NCBI GenBank assembly: GCA_017421975.1
Contig: JAFOHE010000245.1
Coordinates: 1-32,869, forward strand
From: Pseudomonadota bacterium
Lineage (GTDB): Bacteria; Myxococcota_A; Bradymonadia; UBA4248
DNA: 32,869 nucleotides
Reading direction: 5' to 3'
The notes beneath the pieces were generated by a model. The model was not told the DNA's origin, made no database searches, and was given only the letters and a program-made list of their open reading frames with translations. Position numbers and translations under genes: made by a program. Below are positions 14,816 to 22,508 of the stretch, one piece after another. Positions within the stretch are counted from its first letter, which is position 1; the number at the start of each line of letters is the position of its first letter.

Positions 14816-15460
14816 ATGGCCTTAAATTATCGAAAAACAAATTTTGTTTTGAGTGCTGCGGATGCACGGCAGTTTCCCAATGATGCTTTGCCGGAAGTCG
14901 CTTTCGTCGGACGTTCAAATGTCGGTAAATCCTCGTTACTGAATATGCTCACGGAGCAGAAAAATCTCGCTAAAACGAGTAAAACGCCCGGACGAACGCA
15001 ACTCGTGAATTTCTTTGTCACCGAAGGTAAGGCGAGACTCGTTGATCTGCCAGGCTACGGATTCGCTGATGTGCCCGAAAAGATTCAGCGGCAGTGGAAT
15101 ACGCTTATGTACAACTATCTCGTGAAGCGTGAACACCTCCTCGGCGTCCTCATTCTTCTCGATATCCGGCGTATGCCCAGTGAACATGATCTTGCCATGA
15201 TCAACATGGTGAATGAGAATAAAATTCCGTTCCTTATCGTTCTGACAAAAAGCGATAAACTGAGTAGAAATGAGGCATTCAATCAGCAGCATCGCATTGC
15301 GAAGACGCTCGATGTGTCGCCCAGTCGCCTTCTCGTGACATCCACACTGTCCAAACTCGGAGTCACGGCTGTTCGAGAATCGCTCGATGCCCTCTTTGAT
15401 GATTTCTTTGCCGTACAGGCACAAATTGATATTGCAACGGATACATCCCCAACACCATGA
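14816..15460 (+). CDS. engB: Ribosome biogenesis GTPase YihA/YsxC (EngB)
   Basis: EngB is an essential GTPase that helps assemble the large ribosomal subunit. All G motifs are visible: G1 GRSNVGKSS (from residue 32), the switch region TSKTPGRTQLVNFF, G3 DLPGYGF and G4 TKSD. Length is 214 aa, as expected. I chose ATG 14816 because CCGGAG lies 6 nt upstream and the protein then starts directly before the first family strand; an ATG at 14792 would add eight residues without a ribosome site. The short C-terminal tail beyond the GTPase domain is poorly conserved. The aminotransferase gene starts 27 bp later. Confidence 0.95.
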   Translation: MALNYRKTNFVLSAADARQFPNDALPEVAFVGRSNVGKSSLLNMLTEQKNLAKTSKTPGRTQLVNFFVTEGKARLVDLPGYGFADVPEKIQRQWNTLMYNYLVKREHLLGVLILLDIRRMPSEHDLAMINMVNENKIPFLIVLTKSDKLSRNEAFNQQHRIAKTLDVSPSRLLVTSTLSKLGVTAVRESLDALFDDFFAVQAQIDIATDTSPTP

Positions 15461-15487
15461 GTTTCTATCTATAAAGGAACCCGTTCT

Positions 15488-16723
15488 ATGAAACTTTCTA
15501 ACAGACTCAATAATGTTAAACCCTCTATGACATTGGCCATCACATCGAGAGCCGCTTCCATGAAAGCTGAAGGTATCGATATCGTGAGTTTTGGCGCAGG
15601 TGAACCCGATTTTGATACGCCCCCGTCCGTTGTCGATGCGGCAAAGTGTGCTTTGGATAAGGGAATGACGCGATACACACCGGTTCCGGGTATGCCGGTT
15701 CTTCGTGCAGCCATCGCCGATTGGTACACGCGAGAATTTGGTATCGACACCACCTCCGATCATGTCATCGTCGGTGTCGGCGGTAAACAAGTCATTTATA
15801 ATGCACTCATGGCTTTGGTCGATGTCGGTGACCGCGTCCTTATTCCGGCTCCCTATTGGGTTTCGTATCCTGCAATGGCGTATCTCGCAGGCGGTGAACC
15901 TGTCTATGTGCGGACGACCGAAAAAACGTCGTTTCTCATGACGCCGCAGGCACTAGAGGAAGCGCTTGAAGAAAATCATCCGAAGGTGCTGATTCTCAAT
16001 TCGCCTTCCAATCCGACTGGACAGGTCTACGAAGAATCGCTCTTGCGCGATTTGGCTGAAGTCCTGAGACGGCATCCCAATGTTATGATTATTTGGGATA
16101 ACATTTATGCACATATTACTTACGGCGATGTGAAACACGTCGATTTTGCTAAAGTGGCGCCTGATCTTGCTGAGCGCATTATAACAACGTGTGGGTTCTC
16201 GAAGAGCTTTGCTATGACAGGGTGGCGTCTAGGGTTCGCCATTGCGGATCCGCGCATCATCAAAGCCATGAGTTCCATTCAGGGACACTCGACCTCCAAT
16301 GCGACGAGTTTTGCTCAGGCCGGTGCCATCGAAGCACTTAAGCTGGATCATTCTTATCTTGAAAATAACCGTCAGCGCTTTGAAAAACGGCGTGGAATCC
16401 TGATCGATGCATTGGCCAAGATTCCAGATGTTTCGCTCGTCGAACCTAAAGGCGCGTTTTATGCGCTCGTCAATGTCAAAAAATATTGCCATACGATTAT
16501 CGATGACAGAATCATTACGAACGATCTTGAACTCGCTGAATACCTCCTCGTCGATGGACACGTTGCCTGTATTCCCGGCTGCGCCTTTGGGGCGGAAGGA
16601 TACTTGCGGCTTTCTTTTGCCATGAGTGAGGAAGCGATTGCTGAAGGCGTTCGGCGCATTGCCGTAGCCCTTTCGAAACTGAAACGGGTTGAGGGAGTTG
16701 AGCCTCACGTATTCTGGGATTAA
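15488..16723 (+). CDS. Class I pyridoxal-phosphate aminotransferase (aspartate aminotransferase, I-gamma type)
   Basis: A 411-aa PLP enzyme that most resembles bacterial aspartate aminotransferases of subgroup I-gamma (AspB/AspC of Bacillus and Thermus type). Visible are FGAGEPDFDTP near the N-terminus, RYTPVPGMPVLR, the PAPYWVSYP segment, NSPSNPTG (171-178), the PLP-stacking region WDNIYAHI (D204, Y207), the Schiff-base Lys K239 in GFSKSFAMTGWRLG, and the carboxylate-binding Arg in GYLRLSFAMS. AAAGGA precedes ATG 15488. The next gene, LuxE-like, starts 2 bp after the stop, so the two are certainly co-transcribed and perhaps translationally coupled. Aspartate/oxaloacetate is the default substrate; the coupling leaves room for a specialised amino donor role. 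Confidence 0.92.
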   Translation: MKLSNRLNNVKPSMTLAITSRAASMKAEGIDIVSFGAGEPDFDTPPSVVDAAKCALDKGMTRYTPVPGMPVLRAAIADWYTREFGIDTTSDHVIVGVGGKQVIYNALMALVDVGDRVLIPAPYWVSYPAMAYLAGGEPVYVRTTEKTSFLMTPQALEEALEENHPKVLILNSPSNPTGQVYEESLLRDLAEVLRRHPNVMIIWDNIYAHITYGDVKHVDFAKVAPDLAERIITTCGFSKSFAMTGWRLGFAIADPRIIKAMSSIQGHSTSNATSFAQAGAIEALKLDHSYLENNRQRFEKRRGILIDALAKIPDVSLVEPKGAFYALVNVKKYCHTIIDDRIITNDLELAEYLLVDGHVACIPGCAFGAEGYLRLSFAMSEEAIAEGVRRIAVALSKLKRVEGVEPHVFWD

Positions 16724-16725
16724 TT

Positions 16726-17934
16726 ATGGTGAATGAAGAAACACGCCGTCAGCTTTTAAGGGAAATCGGCGATTATTTGTTTACTTGCTTTCAGTGGGCA
16801 TCTTCTTTTGATGACGGTCATGGGCATTTCAATGTCCTGGCTTTGAAAAAGCCCGTTTTCCCTGGGCTGGAGGCGCGCATCCTTGCTTATCAGCGCGAGA
16901 CAAATCCCGTCTTCGCGCGTTACTGCGATGTGGCAGGTGTACCGGATGCGCCAAAAGGCCTTCTTGATTGGTATCCATTGCCCGTTGAGTGCTTTAAGTG
17001 TGCCTCTGTTTGTCCTTTCCCTGAAGACCGCTCTGTAGCGACGTTTTATTCGAGCGGAACGACGACGAATGCGCGAAGTATTCATCGTTTTCTCGACCTC
17101 GGACTTATGCAGCGCGCCATCGTCTTTCAGTATGCCAACTTGATCGGCCGTGCCATACTCGAGGGTACGCACATCCTTTCACTCATGCCTTCACCAGAGG
17201 ATAATCCACATTCGTCCTTGGGATACATGATTCAATATCTTATGGACTGCGTGGGCGGAACGCAGAGTGCCTCATTCTTCACGATGGACAAAGGGCTTGA
17301 TGTTGATAAACTTAAAGCGACACTTCGCGCTTTGAGTGCGGATAATGCACCCGTTCATATTATGGGGCCGGCGTTCGCTTACGTCCATTTGCTTGATGCA
17401 CTGGGGGATGAAGTCCTCACGTGTGCTCCTAAAAGTGCTCTCCTCGAAACGGGCGGATACAAAGGCAAATCGCGTGAAATGTCAAAAAATGAACTGCGTG
17501 ACAAACTCTCGCATCAGTTGGGCATCGCACGTGACCGCATTTATGGGGAGTACGGTATGTGCGAACTCTCGAGTCAGGGGTACGAACTCTGTGCTTTGAA
17601 TGCATGGGCGGATCTGATTCCGGAAGAAGGCCTCTTTATACTCCCGCCATGGATGAAGTGTATCATTTATTCACCGGATACAATGCGACCCGTGTTGCCC
17701 GATCACGACGGTCAGATTGCGCTCTTTGATCCGTGCAATCTTGACAGTGTGTCTTTCATTCTCACGGGGGATATCGGCCGTCTCGTGCCCTTGGGCGCGC
17801 GTTTGCGGTCCACCATTCCGGGACACCCGAAATATGCCCTCAAACTCTATGGGCGTGCGCCCAATGCTGTGCCCAAAGGCTGTTCCATGTCATGGGACGA
17901 ATGGCATCAGTCGCTGGAAGGGCGTTCCATGTAA
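16726..17934 (+). CDS. LuxE-type acyl-protein synthetase (adenylate-forming)
   Basis: 402 aa, similar in length to LuxE. In luminous bacteria LuxE activates a fatty acid with ATP and holds it as a thioester for the LuxC reductase. Hallmarks are present: the phosphate-binding SSGTTTNARS (109-118), ETGGYKGKSRE (241-251), and the adenylation motif EYGMCELSSQ (275-284), where most relatives have Thr in place of the Cys. No LuxC, LuxD or LuxAB gene is nearby, so bioluminescence is not suggested. LuxE relatives occur with ketide or modified-lipid pathways in other bacteria. The 2-bp gap to the aminotransferase points to a shared pathway, possibly activation of an acyl group for an amine acceptor, which is inference. 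The stop codon lies in a short direct repeat. Confidence 0.88.
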   Translation: MVNEETRRQLLREIGDYLFTCFQWASSFDDGHGHFNVLALKKPVFPGLEARILAYQRETNPVFARYCDVAGVPDAPKGLLDWYPLPVECFKCASVCPFPEDRSVATFYSSGTTTNARSIHRFLDLGLMQRAIVFQYANLIGRAILEGTHILSLMPSPEDNPHSSLGYMIQYLMDCVGGTQSASFFTMDKGLDVDKLKATLRALSADNAPVHIMGPAFAYVHLLDALGDEVLTCAPKSALLETGGYKGKSREMSKNELRDKLSHQLGIARDRIYGEYGMCELSSQGYELCALNAWADLIPEEGLFILPPWMKCIIYSPDTMRPVLPDHDGQIALFDPCNLDSVSFILTGDIGRLVPLGARLRSTIPGHPKYALKLYGRAPNAVPKGCSMSWDEWHQSLEGRSM

Positions 17935-18053
17935 CGTCCTCAATTCATGTAACGTTCTAACCCAACCAAACGTTTCTTCCAATACACGCTAAATCTGCCA
18001 TGGTTGGAACGTTCCATGTAATGTCTCTACGACCAATCTATGTAACGTTCCTA
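17927..18053. repeat. Four short direct repeats after the LuxE-like gene
   Basis: A 13-15 nt sequence close to CCATGTAACGTTCT occurs four times, with ATG at 17929, 17947, 18015 and 18040. The first copy contains the Met-stop end of the LuxE-like gene (ATGTAA), and copies one and three are both preceded by CGTTC or ACGTTC. Spacing is irregular. No protein or RNA role is evident; partial tandem copying of the gene end, or binding sites, would both fit. Confidence 0.65.
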
Positions 18054-18069
18054 CTTTGAGGGCAAATAC

Positions 18070-18098
18070 TTGAAAACTGGCATAATTCGGGTTAATGG
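18070..18098 (+). promoter_or_regulatory. Candidate promoter for the coiled-coil/OmpA/TcdA genes
   Basis: TTGAAA (18070-18075) is followed after 17 nt by TAATGG (18093-18098). It lies about 65 bp upstream of the start at 18165. The -35 is good and the -10 mediocre. Confidence 0.35.
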
Positions 18099-18164
18099 TA
18101 GCATTATGGAGAGAAGGCGCATTTTCTTATCTGCCTCAATCCTATGTTTACAAGGAGTAAATGA

Positions 18165-18611
18165 ATGAGAAGAATGAAACAAATCGGCCTGGGCATCCTC
18201 GTCGGTACTGGTCTCTGGATGGCTGGTCAGACGGCGGTTATGGCACAGGACACTACCGAATATCGTGACGCCATTCGCGATTATCAAACGCGCATGGATA
18301 AACTCAAAGCCAACGCCACAACGCGTTATAACAGCGAGATGGAATCGATTTCCGAATGGATTGAGCAGTCGCTTATTCTCATCGGAAAGAATGAGCTGAG
18401 CAAAGTCAATTCGCTCGTCGTCAAAACGGGGGTCTATATTGACTACGTTGAAGCCAATCTGGCGAAAGATGCAGCTATGGGCGAAGCTATGACAGCCGAG
18501 ACGGAGCTAAAGGCACTCAAAGCGGAATATGGCAAATTGGAAGCGGAAGTGCAGCAGCTCGAAGCGGAATCACAGCTTTTGAGCAAACAGCTCGAATCCA
18601 TGAAAAAGTAG
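18165..18611 (+). CDS. Small secreted coiled-coil protein
   Basis: 148 aa with a signal peptide (MRRMKQIGLGILVGTGLWMA, probable cleavage after VMA or VMAQ near residue 27). The mature part is helical, and the last ~45 residues form a clear coiled coil with heptads (ETELKALKAEYGKLEAEVQQ). No catalytic residues. AAGGAG precedes the start by 8 nt; an overlapping ATG at 18161 is out of frame. The OmpA-like lipoprotein gene follows 25 bp after the stop. The pair probably acts together in the periplasm, for instance as a scaffold linking outer membrane and peptidoglycan. The family is not recognised. Confidence 0.8.
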   Translation: MRRMKQIGLGILVGTGLWMAGQTAVMAQDTTEYRDAIRDYQTRMDKLKANATTRYNSEMESISEWIEQSLILIGKNELSKVNSLVVKTGVYIDYVEANLAKDAAMGEAMTAETELKALKAEYGKLEAEVQQLEAESQLLSKQLESMKK

Positions 18612-18636
18612 CTCGATGTGTGGCATGGAGAAAATC

Positions 18637-19737
18637 ATGAAATTGAAGATGACACAGTGGATAATGGCGGGACTCATGGCTTCGATGCTCGTCGGATGTG
18701 GTCCTCAGCCTAAACCGGAAGAATTGCTTCAGCTCGAAGAATTGCGGGCGAGTGAGGAATCGGCACAGATTCATCAGGTGGCCCCGGAGGCCTACCGCAG
18801 ATGCACGGATTTGACCGAAAAAGCCGTTTCTGCATGGCAGGATGATGAACTCAGTACGGCAAAGACGTATGCTTCTCTTGGACAACGGCAGTATGCAACG
18901 GCAAAAGCAGAATCAAAGCGGCGCGATGCTTTGGCTAGACGCGATGCTGCACGTGCTGAATATGAAAAATTGAAGCTCCAGATGGAGACGCTCCGAGTCA
19001 AACAACAGGGCTTCGAAACGAATATTGCACAGATGAAGACAAATATTGCGCTCGCTGACAATGCGAACGCGGAACACCGCATTCAGGTGGCCAAAACGGA
19101 ACAGGAAAAGGCACGTGGCATTGAAGCCGATATCTGTGAAGCGTCAAAGGCTGCTTATGCCGAGGCCAATAAAAAGCTCAATGCTGCTGGCAATGCCAAT
19201 GCTTATGGTAAACGTGAAGAGGCGAGCGGACTCGCGGAAGAAGCGACGGCTCTCTTCAAAAAAGCTTACGATCTCGCAAAACCGGAATTTGACAAAAAAC
19301 AGGCGACTGTGCTTCTCGATCAGACACGTAAAAACGTCTATGAAGAAGCCAAGACCATTTTGGGACCCACGTATGTCATATCGACGGATATGAAGGCGAC
19401 GATCATGGTCTTTGCGGCGGCTTTTGCCAAAGACAAATATGAGATCGCTTCCGACAAACAGGCGGCACTCGACCGCGTTGCCGCATTGATCGCAAAATAT
19501 CCGACGGCACAGGTCACGATCGAAGGCTATGTACAGAAAAATACGAAGCAGTATTTTGAGGTGAGTACGAGACGTGCCGAGGCCGTCCGCGATTATCTGA
19601 TCGCCAGAGGCGTGGATTACAAACGCATCATCGCATCGGGTAAGGGCAAGGATATGCTTCGCTACGACGAAAAAGTAAAAGCAAACCGTGCCCAGAATGA
19701 CCGCGTCGAAATCATTATATCTTTAAATAATCTATGA
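18637..19737 (+). CDS. OmpA-domain lipoprotein with long helical N-terminal region
   Basis: From ATG 18637 (GGAG 6 nt upstream) the product has 366 aa; an upstream ATG at 18616 would place extra residues before the signal peptide. The signal peptide ends in the lipobox LVGC. About 210 Ala/Glu/Lys/Gln-rich residues follow, resembling DUF4398-type helical and coiled-coil regions. The C-terminal ~110 residues are OmpA-like: RRAEAVRDYLIARGVDYKRI, then SGKGKDML and ANRAQNDRVEI. The usual GHTD segment is GYVQ here, so the Asp normally in the peptidoglycan-binding loop is missing while the Arg (STRRAEA) is kept. Its stop overlaps the tcdA start by 4 nt. Confidence 0.87.
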   Translation: MKLKMTQWIMAGLMASMLVGCGPQPKPEELLQLEELRASEESAQIHQVAPEAYRRCTDLTEKAVSAWQDDELSTAKTYASLGQRQYATAKAESKRRDALARRDAARAEYEKLKLQMETLRVKQQGFETNIAQMKTNIALADNANAEHRIQVAKTEQEKARGIEADICEASKAAYAEANKKLNAAGNANAYGKREEASGLAEEATALFKKAYDLAKPEFDKKQATVLLDQTRKNVYEEAKTILGPTYVISTDMKATIMVFAAAFAKDKYEIASDKQAALDRVAALIAKYPTAQVTIEGYVQKNTKQYFEVSTRRAEAVRDYLIARGVDYKRIIASGKGKDMLRYDEKVKANRAQNDRVEIIISLNNL

Positions 19738-20474
19738 CATTTCCCAGGCAGTTTCTCAGAGTTGAAACGCTCGTCGGGGAAAACGGCCTCGCTGCGTTTC
19801 GAAAGGCACACGTCGTCATCGTCGGCTATGGGGCCGTCGGCAGCGCTTGTACGGCAGCTCTCGTGCGTTCCGGTATCGGCCACGTGCGCATCATCGATGC
19901 TGACGTCTATGATGTCTCTAACATCAATCGACAGTTCGGTGCCTCCCATCGTACGATTGGGCATAGCAAAGTCGATGTCGGAAAGGCGGAACTCCTCGAT
20001 CTCGTGCCCGATCTCGATATTGAAACTGTGCAGCGGTTTATCCGCGAAGGGGAGATGGAGGACGTCTTTGCCGCTTTCGCGGACGGCGTCGCACCGCAAA
20101 TTGTCGTCGATGCAATCGATTCCGTCGATGCCAAAACGGCTCTGCTCTCGGCATGTGTCCAAAACGGGACGCGCGTCTACAGTAGTATGGGGGCCGCCCG
20201 AAAACGCCATCCCGAAATGATCCGGTTCGACGATATTTCTAAAACGTCTGTTTGTCCGCTTGCGCGCGAAATTCGGCGAAGGCTCCGGCTCGCAGACATC
20301 CATGAGGGCGTCGCGTGCGTTTTCTCTGTCGAGGATGCCGCTAAACCGACTAAGCCTTCTCCCGACAAACGACCCGTGTTGGGAAGCCTCATGACCGTAA
20401 CTGCCGCTTTCGGACTCAGACTCGCTTCCGAAATCTTAAACGATATTTTGGAATCGCGTGTCGTCTGTGATTGA
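19734..20474 (+). CDS. tcdA: tRNA threonylcarbamoyladenosine dehydratase TcdA (YgdL/CsdL)
   Basis: 246 aa, E1/ThiF-fold enzyme that uses ATP to convert t6A37 of tRNA to cyclic ct6A. Visible features are the opening LRVETLVGENGLAAFRKAHV, the nucleotide-binding VIVGYGAVGS (27-36), the acidic ID-AD strand end, NINRQFGASHRTIGHSKVDV with the family Asn-Arg-Gln, and VVDAIDSVDAKTALL. The late region TKPSPDKRPVLGSLMTV is also typical of TcdA rather than of MoeB or ThiF. The ATG overlaps the stop of the OmpA-like gene in ATGA, so translation is probably coupled, an odd pairing of a tRNA-modification enzyme with an envelope lipoprotein. TsaE, which acts upstream in the same modification, is elsewhere in the window (6024-6515). 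Confidence 0.93.
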   Translation: MTFPRQFLRVETLVGENGLAAFRKAHVVIVGYGAVGSACTAALVRSGIGHVRIIDADVYDVSNINRQFGASHRTIGHSKVDVGKAELLDLVPDLDIETVQRFIREGEMEDVFAAFADGVAPQIVVDAIDSVDAKTALLSACVQNGTRVYSSMGAARKRHPEMIRFDDISKTSVCPLAREIRRRLRLADIHEGVACVFSVEDAAKPTKPSPDKRPVLGSLMTVTAAFGLRLASEILNDILESRVVCD

Positions 20475-20548
20475 CAAACATGGGGTTCTTGTGGTTAGAT
20501 ATGATTTGACGTAGTTCTTACGTTGCTAAGCATTATGACTATGCGTCT

Positions 20549-20563
20549 TCAGCAAAATGCTGA
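20549..20563 (+). promoter_or_regulatory. Small leader hairpin before the TPR-like gene
   Basis: TCAGCA-AAA-TGCTGA forms a perfect 6-bp stem with a 3-nt loop, ending 5 nt before the AAGGAG ribosome site of the gene at 20583. It could affect ribosome access or transcript stability. Confidence 0.4.
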
Positions 20564-20582
20564 GAGCTAAGGAGACACAGGC

Positions 20583-22313
20583 ATGCATTTTAAGAGTGGA
20601 AAACGTGGCATCGCTGCAGCATTGCTCGCCAGCGCTTTATTGCTTTCACCGTCTGTCGCCCTCGCACAGGATGGGTTCGACTTCGGTGGCGATGACGGCA
20701 TGGACTTCGGTGGCGGTGACGGCATGGACTTCGGCGGCGATGGCAGTATGGATTTTGGTGGTGGAAGTACGACCACTACTCAGGAAATCGATATGACTTC
20801 ACCCGCCTATGCGGCTTACAGTCAGGCAAAATCGCTCATCGATTCAAAACAATATGCCGAAGGCGCTAAGGTGCTCTATGATACGATCGCCGTCGGCGAT
20901 GATGCTTCCTTTGCACTTTCCAATCAGCTGCATTTCGAACTCGGAAGAGCTTTCTATAATATGGGCTATTATCAGTCAGCACTCAATCACTTCGATCTCG
21001 TAACGACTGGTTCTAAAGAATTCGATGATACGCTCCCTTATCTCGTTCAGATCGGACGCGAACTCCCAGGTGAGCCGCGGCGCTATAGCCGCGTCTACGA
21101 CAATTACCTCGACAAATTCCCCACCGAGGTCGATCCTTCACTCTACTCCGAAGTCGGTTACATCCTCGCAATGGCCGCCTATCGTGAATCTAAACTCGAT
21201 GACGTCGTCTTCTTCGTCGGAAATGTCGCTCAGGATAGCTCCTATTATCCGCGATCCCGTTACCTCGAAGGCGTCACTTACGTCCGACAAAATAACGGTC
21301 AGGCTGCCCTCGATTCCTTCAAGGAAACCTTGCGATGGCTCGACGAAAAAAAAGAACGTGAACCCCTCAATGCTTCCGAAATTCAGCTCCGCGAATTCAC
21401 TGTCGCTGCACTCGGACGCGTCTTCTATCAGGTCGGTTCCACGCTCTGGAAAATGGGCGAACGCGAAAAAGCTTCCAATTCCTGGAATACAGCTCTCAAA
21501 TATTATAACGCTTTCTCCCGTAACAGTAGCATGTGGCTCGAGTCCCTCTTCGAAGCCAGTTGGACGTACTATCGCGTCGATCACTTCGGCAAAGCATTGG
21601 GACTCCTCCTCACACTCAATAGCCCCTTCTTTAACGATAAATATTATCCTGAAGCCATGTTGCTCCAGGCAACCATCTATTATACCAACTGCCACTATGA
21701 TCGCGTCGTCGATATCCTCACCGATTATAAGGCAACTTACGAACCCCTCAAGGCGCAGGTCGATAAACTCGTCGCTCGACTCTTCCAGCCCGAAGAAGTC
21801 TACGACTTCCTCAATATGGTTCAACATGCCGATAAGGATTCCTACGATCCGACTCTCCAGCAGGTTCTCGACGCCGCTGTCCAGGATCGCGACCTCCGAC
21901 GTGGGTTGGCTTACATCGATATGCTCGATGAAGAAGTCAAACGCATTGACAATGATCCTCAAATCGCAGGTACACCACTCGCCGAAACCATGAAACAGGA
22001 TATCGTCGGCGTCAAAGCACTCTCCATCTCCGAAGTCGGTAAAAAAGGTAAACAACGCCTCGAACGCCTTCAGGAAGAATTGCGCGACCTCTCTAACCGT
22101 GCACTCGATATCGAAATCGAAACCACCGAAAAATACGCCGCTCGCGTCGAACTCAAAGAACAAGATCCGCATGCTCTTGATGAATTCGAGCAGGAGATCA
22201 ATGGTGTCCTCAAGGCCGACGACGAACATCTCTTCTGGACTTTCGACGGCGAATATTGGCAGGACGAACTCGGCTATTACTGGTATTACATTTATTCTCG
22301 CTGCGGTCGCTAA
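20583..22313 (+). CDS. Secreted TPR-like protein with Asp-Phe-Gly repeats
   Basis: 576 aa. A signal peptide (cleavage after VALA at residue 28) is followed by five short acidic repeats of the type DFGGDDGM / DFGGGDGM (about 30-60). From about residue 70 the protein is helical with TPR-like pairs, such as AKSLIDSKQYAEGAKVLYDT, FELGRAFYNMGYYQSALNHF and a YPRSRYLEGVTYVRQNNGQA segment. The last ~110 residues look coiled-coil and acidic, ending in an aromatic tail (ELGYYWYYIYSRCGR). AAGGAG lies 8 nt before the start and a strong terminator follows. TPR solenoids of this kind assemble periplasmic or outer-membrane complexes; the partner is unknown. It probably has its own promoter in the 108-bp gap after tcdA. 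Confidence 0.87.
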   Translation: MHFKSGKRGIAAALLASALLLSPSVALAQDGFDFGGDDGMDFGGGDGMDFGGDGSMDFGGGSTTTTQEIDMTSPAYAAYSQAKSLIDSKQYAEGAKVLYDTIAVGDDASFALSNQLHFELGRAFYNMGYYQSALNHFDLVTTGSKEFDDTLPYLVQIGRELPGEPRRYSRVYDNYLDKFPTEVDPSLYSEVGYILAMAAYRESKLDDVVFFVGNVAQDSSYYPRSRYLEGVTYVRQNNGQAALDSFKETLRWLDEKKEREPLNASEIQLREFTVAALGRVFYQVGSTLWKMGEREKASNSWNTALKYYNAFSRNSSMWLESLFEASWTYYRVDHFGKALGLLLTLNSPFFNDKYYPEAMLLQATIYYTNCHYDRVVDILTDYKATYEPLKAQVDKLVARLFQPEEVYDFLNMVQHADKDSYDPTLQQVLDAAVQDRDLRRGLAYIDMLDEEVKRIDNDPQIAGTPLAETMKQDIVGVKALSISEVGKKGKQRLERLQEELRDLSNRALDIEIETTEKYAARVELKEQDPHALDEFEQEINGVLKADDEHLFWTFDGEYWQDELGYYWYYIYSRCGR

Positions 22314-22332
22314 TTTCCGTTGCGATTTGTAT

Positions 22333-22364
22333 AACCCTTGGGATAACCCGCCCAAGGGTTTTTT
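22333..22364 (+). terminator. Intrinsic terminator of the TPR-like gene
   Basis: AACCCTTGGG (22333-22342) pairs perfectly with CCCAAGGGTT (22351-22360) around an 8-nt loop, followed by a run of T. It starts 20 nt after the stop codon at 22313. Confidence 0.9.
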
Positions 22365-22377
22365 CGTTTTTGGGGGC

Positions 22378-22474
22378 GTGCTATGGCTTCGCCATACGCA
22401 CAACCACCGGCGCTATTCGTAAACGAATACGCGCCGGTTGCGCCACGCTATGCGCTTCGCGCATACGCATGGCG
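22378..22474 (-). repeat. Cluster of three bulged hairpins in reverse orientation
   Basis: The same family as at 1658-1775, but here the unpaired base is C on the 3' side, so the element reads on the minus strand. First (22378-22401): GTGC, TATGGC, loop TTC, GCCATA, unpaired C22397, GCAC. Second (22407-22437): CCGGCGC, TATTCGT, loop AA, ACGAATA, unpaired C22430, GCGCCGG. Third (22441-22474): CGCCA and GC, TATGCGC, loop TTC, GCGCATA, unpaired C22466, GC and TGGCG with one C-A mismatch. The cluster lies between the terminator of the TPR-like gene and corA. It happens to be open in the corA frame. Confidence 0.85.
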
Positions 22475-22508
22475 TTTCTTGCTCTTTGTTCGTCCTGGGA
22501 GTTTGTTC

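Noticed and set aside
14936-15790. 284-codon minus-strand ORF opposite engB and the aminotransferase gene
   Set aside because: It crosses two clearly conserved plus-strand genes and shows no family motif.
16726-17934. Bioluminescence operon
   Set aside because: Only a LuxE-like gene is present; no luxA, luxB, luxC or luxD is in the window.
21025-21993. 322-codon plus-strand ORF inside the TPR-like gene
   Set aside because: Ser/Ile/Pro-rich low-complexity translation typical of an alternate frame; no ribosome site.
21138-22403. 421-codon minus-strand ORF opposite the TPR-like gene
   Set aside because: It is a shadow: the plus-strand gene has a ribosome site, signal peptide, TPR pattern and terminator, while the minus frame has none of these.
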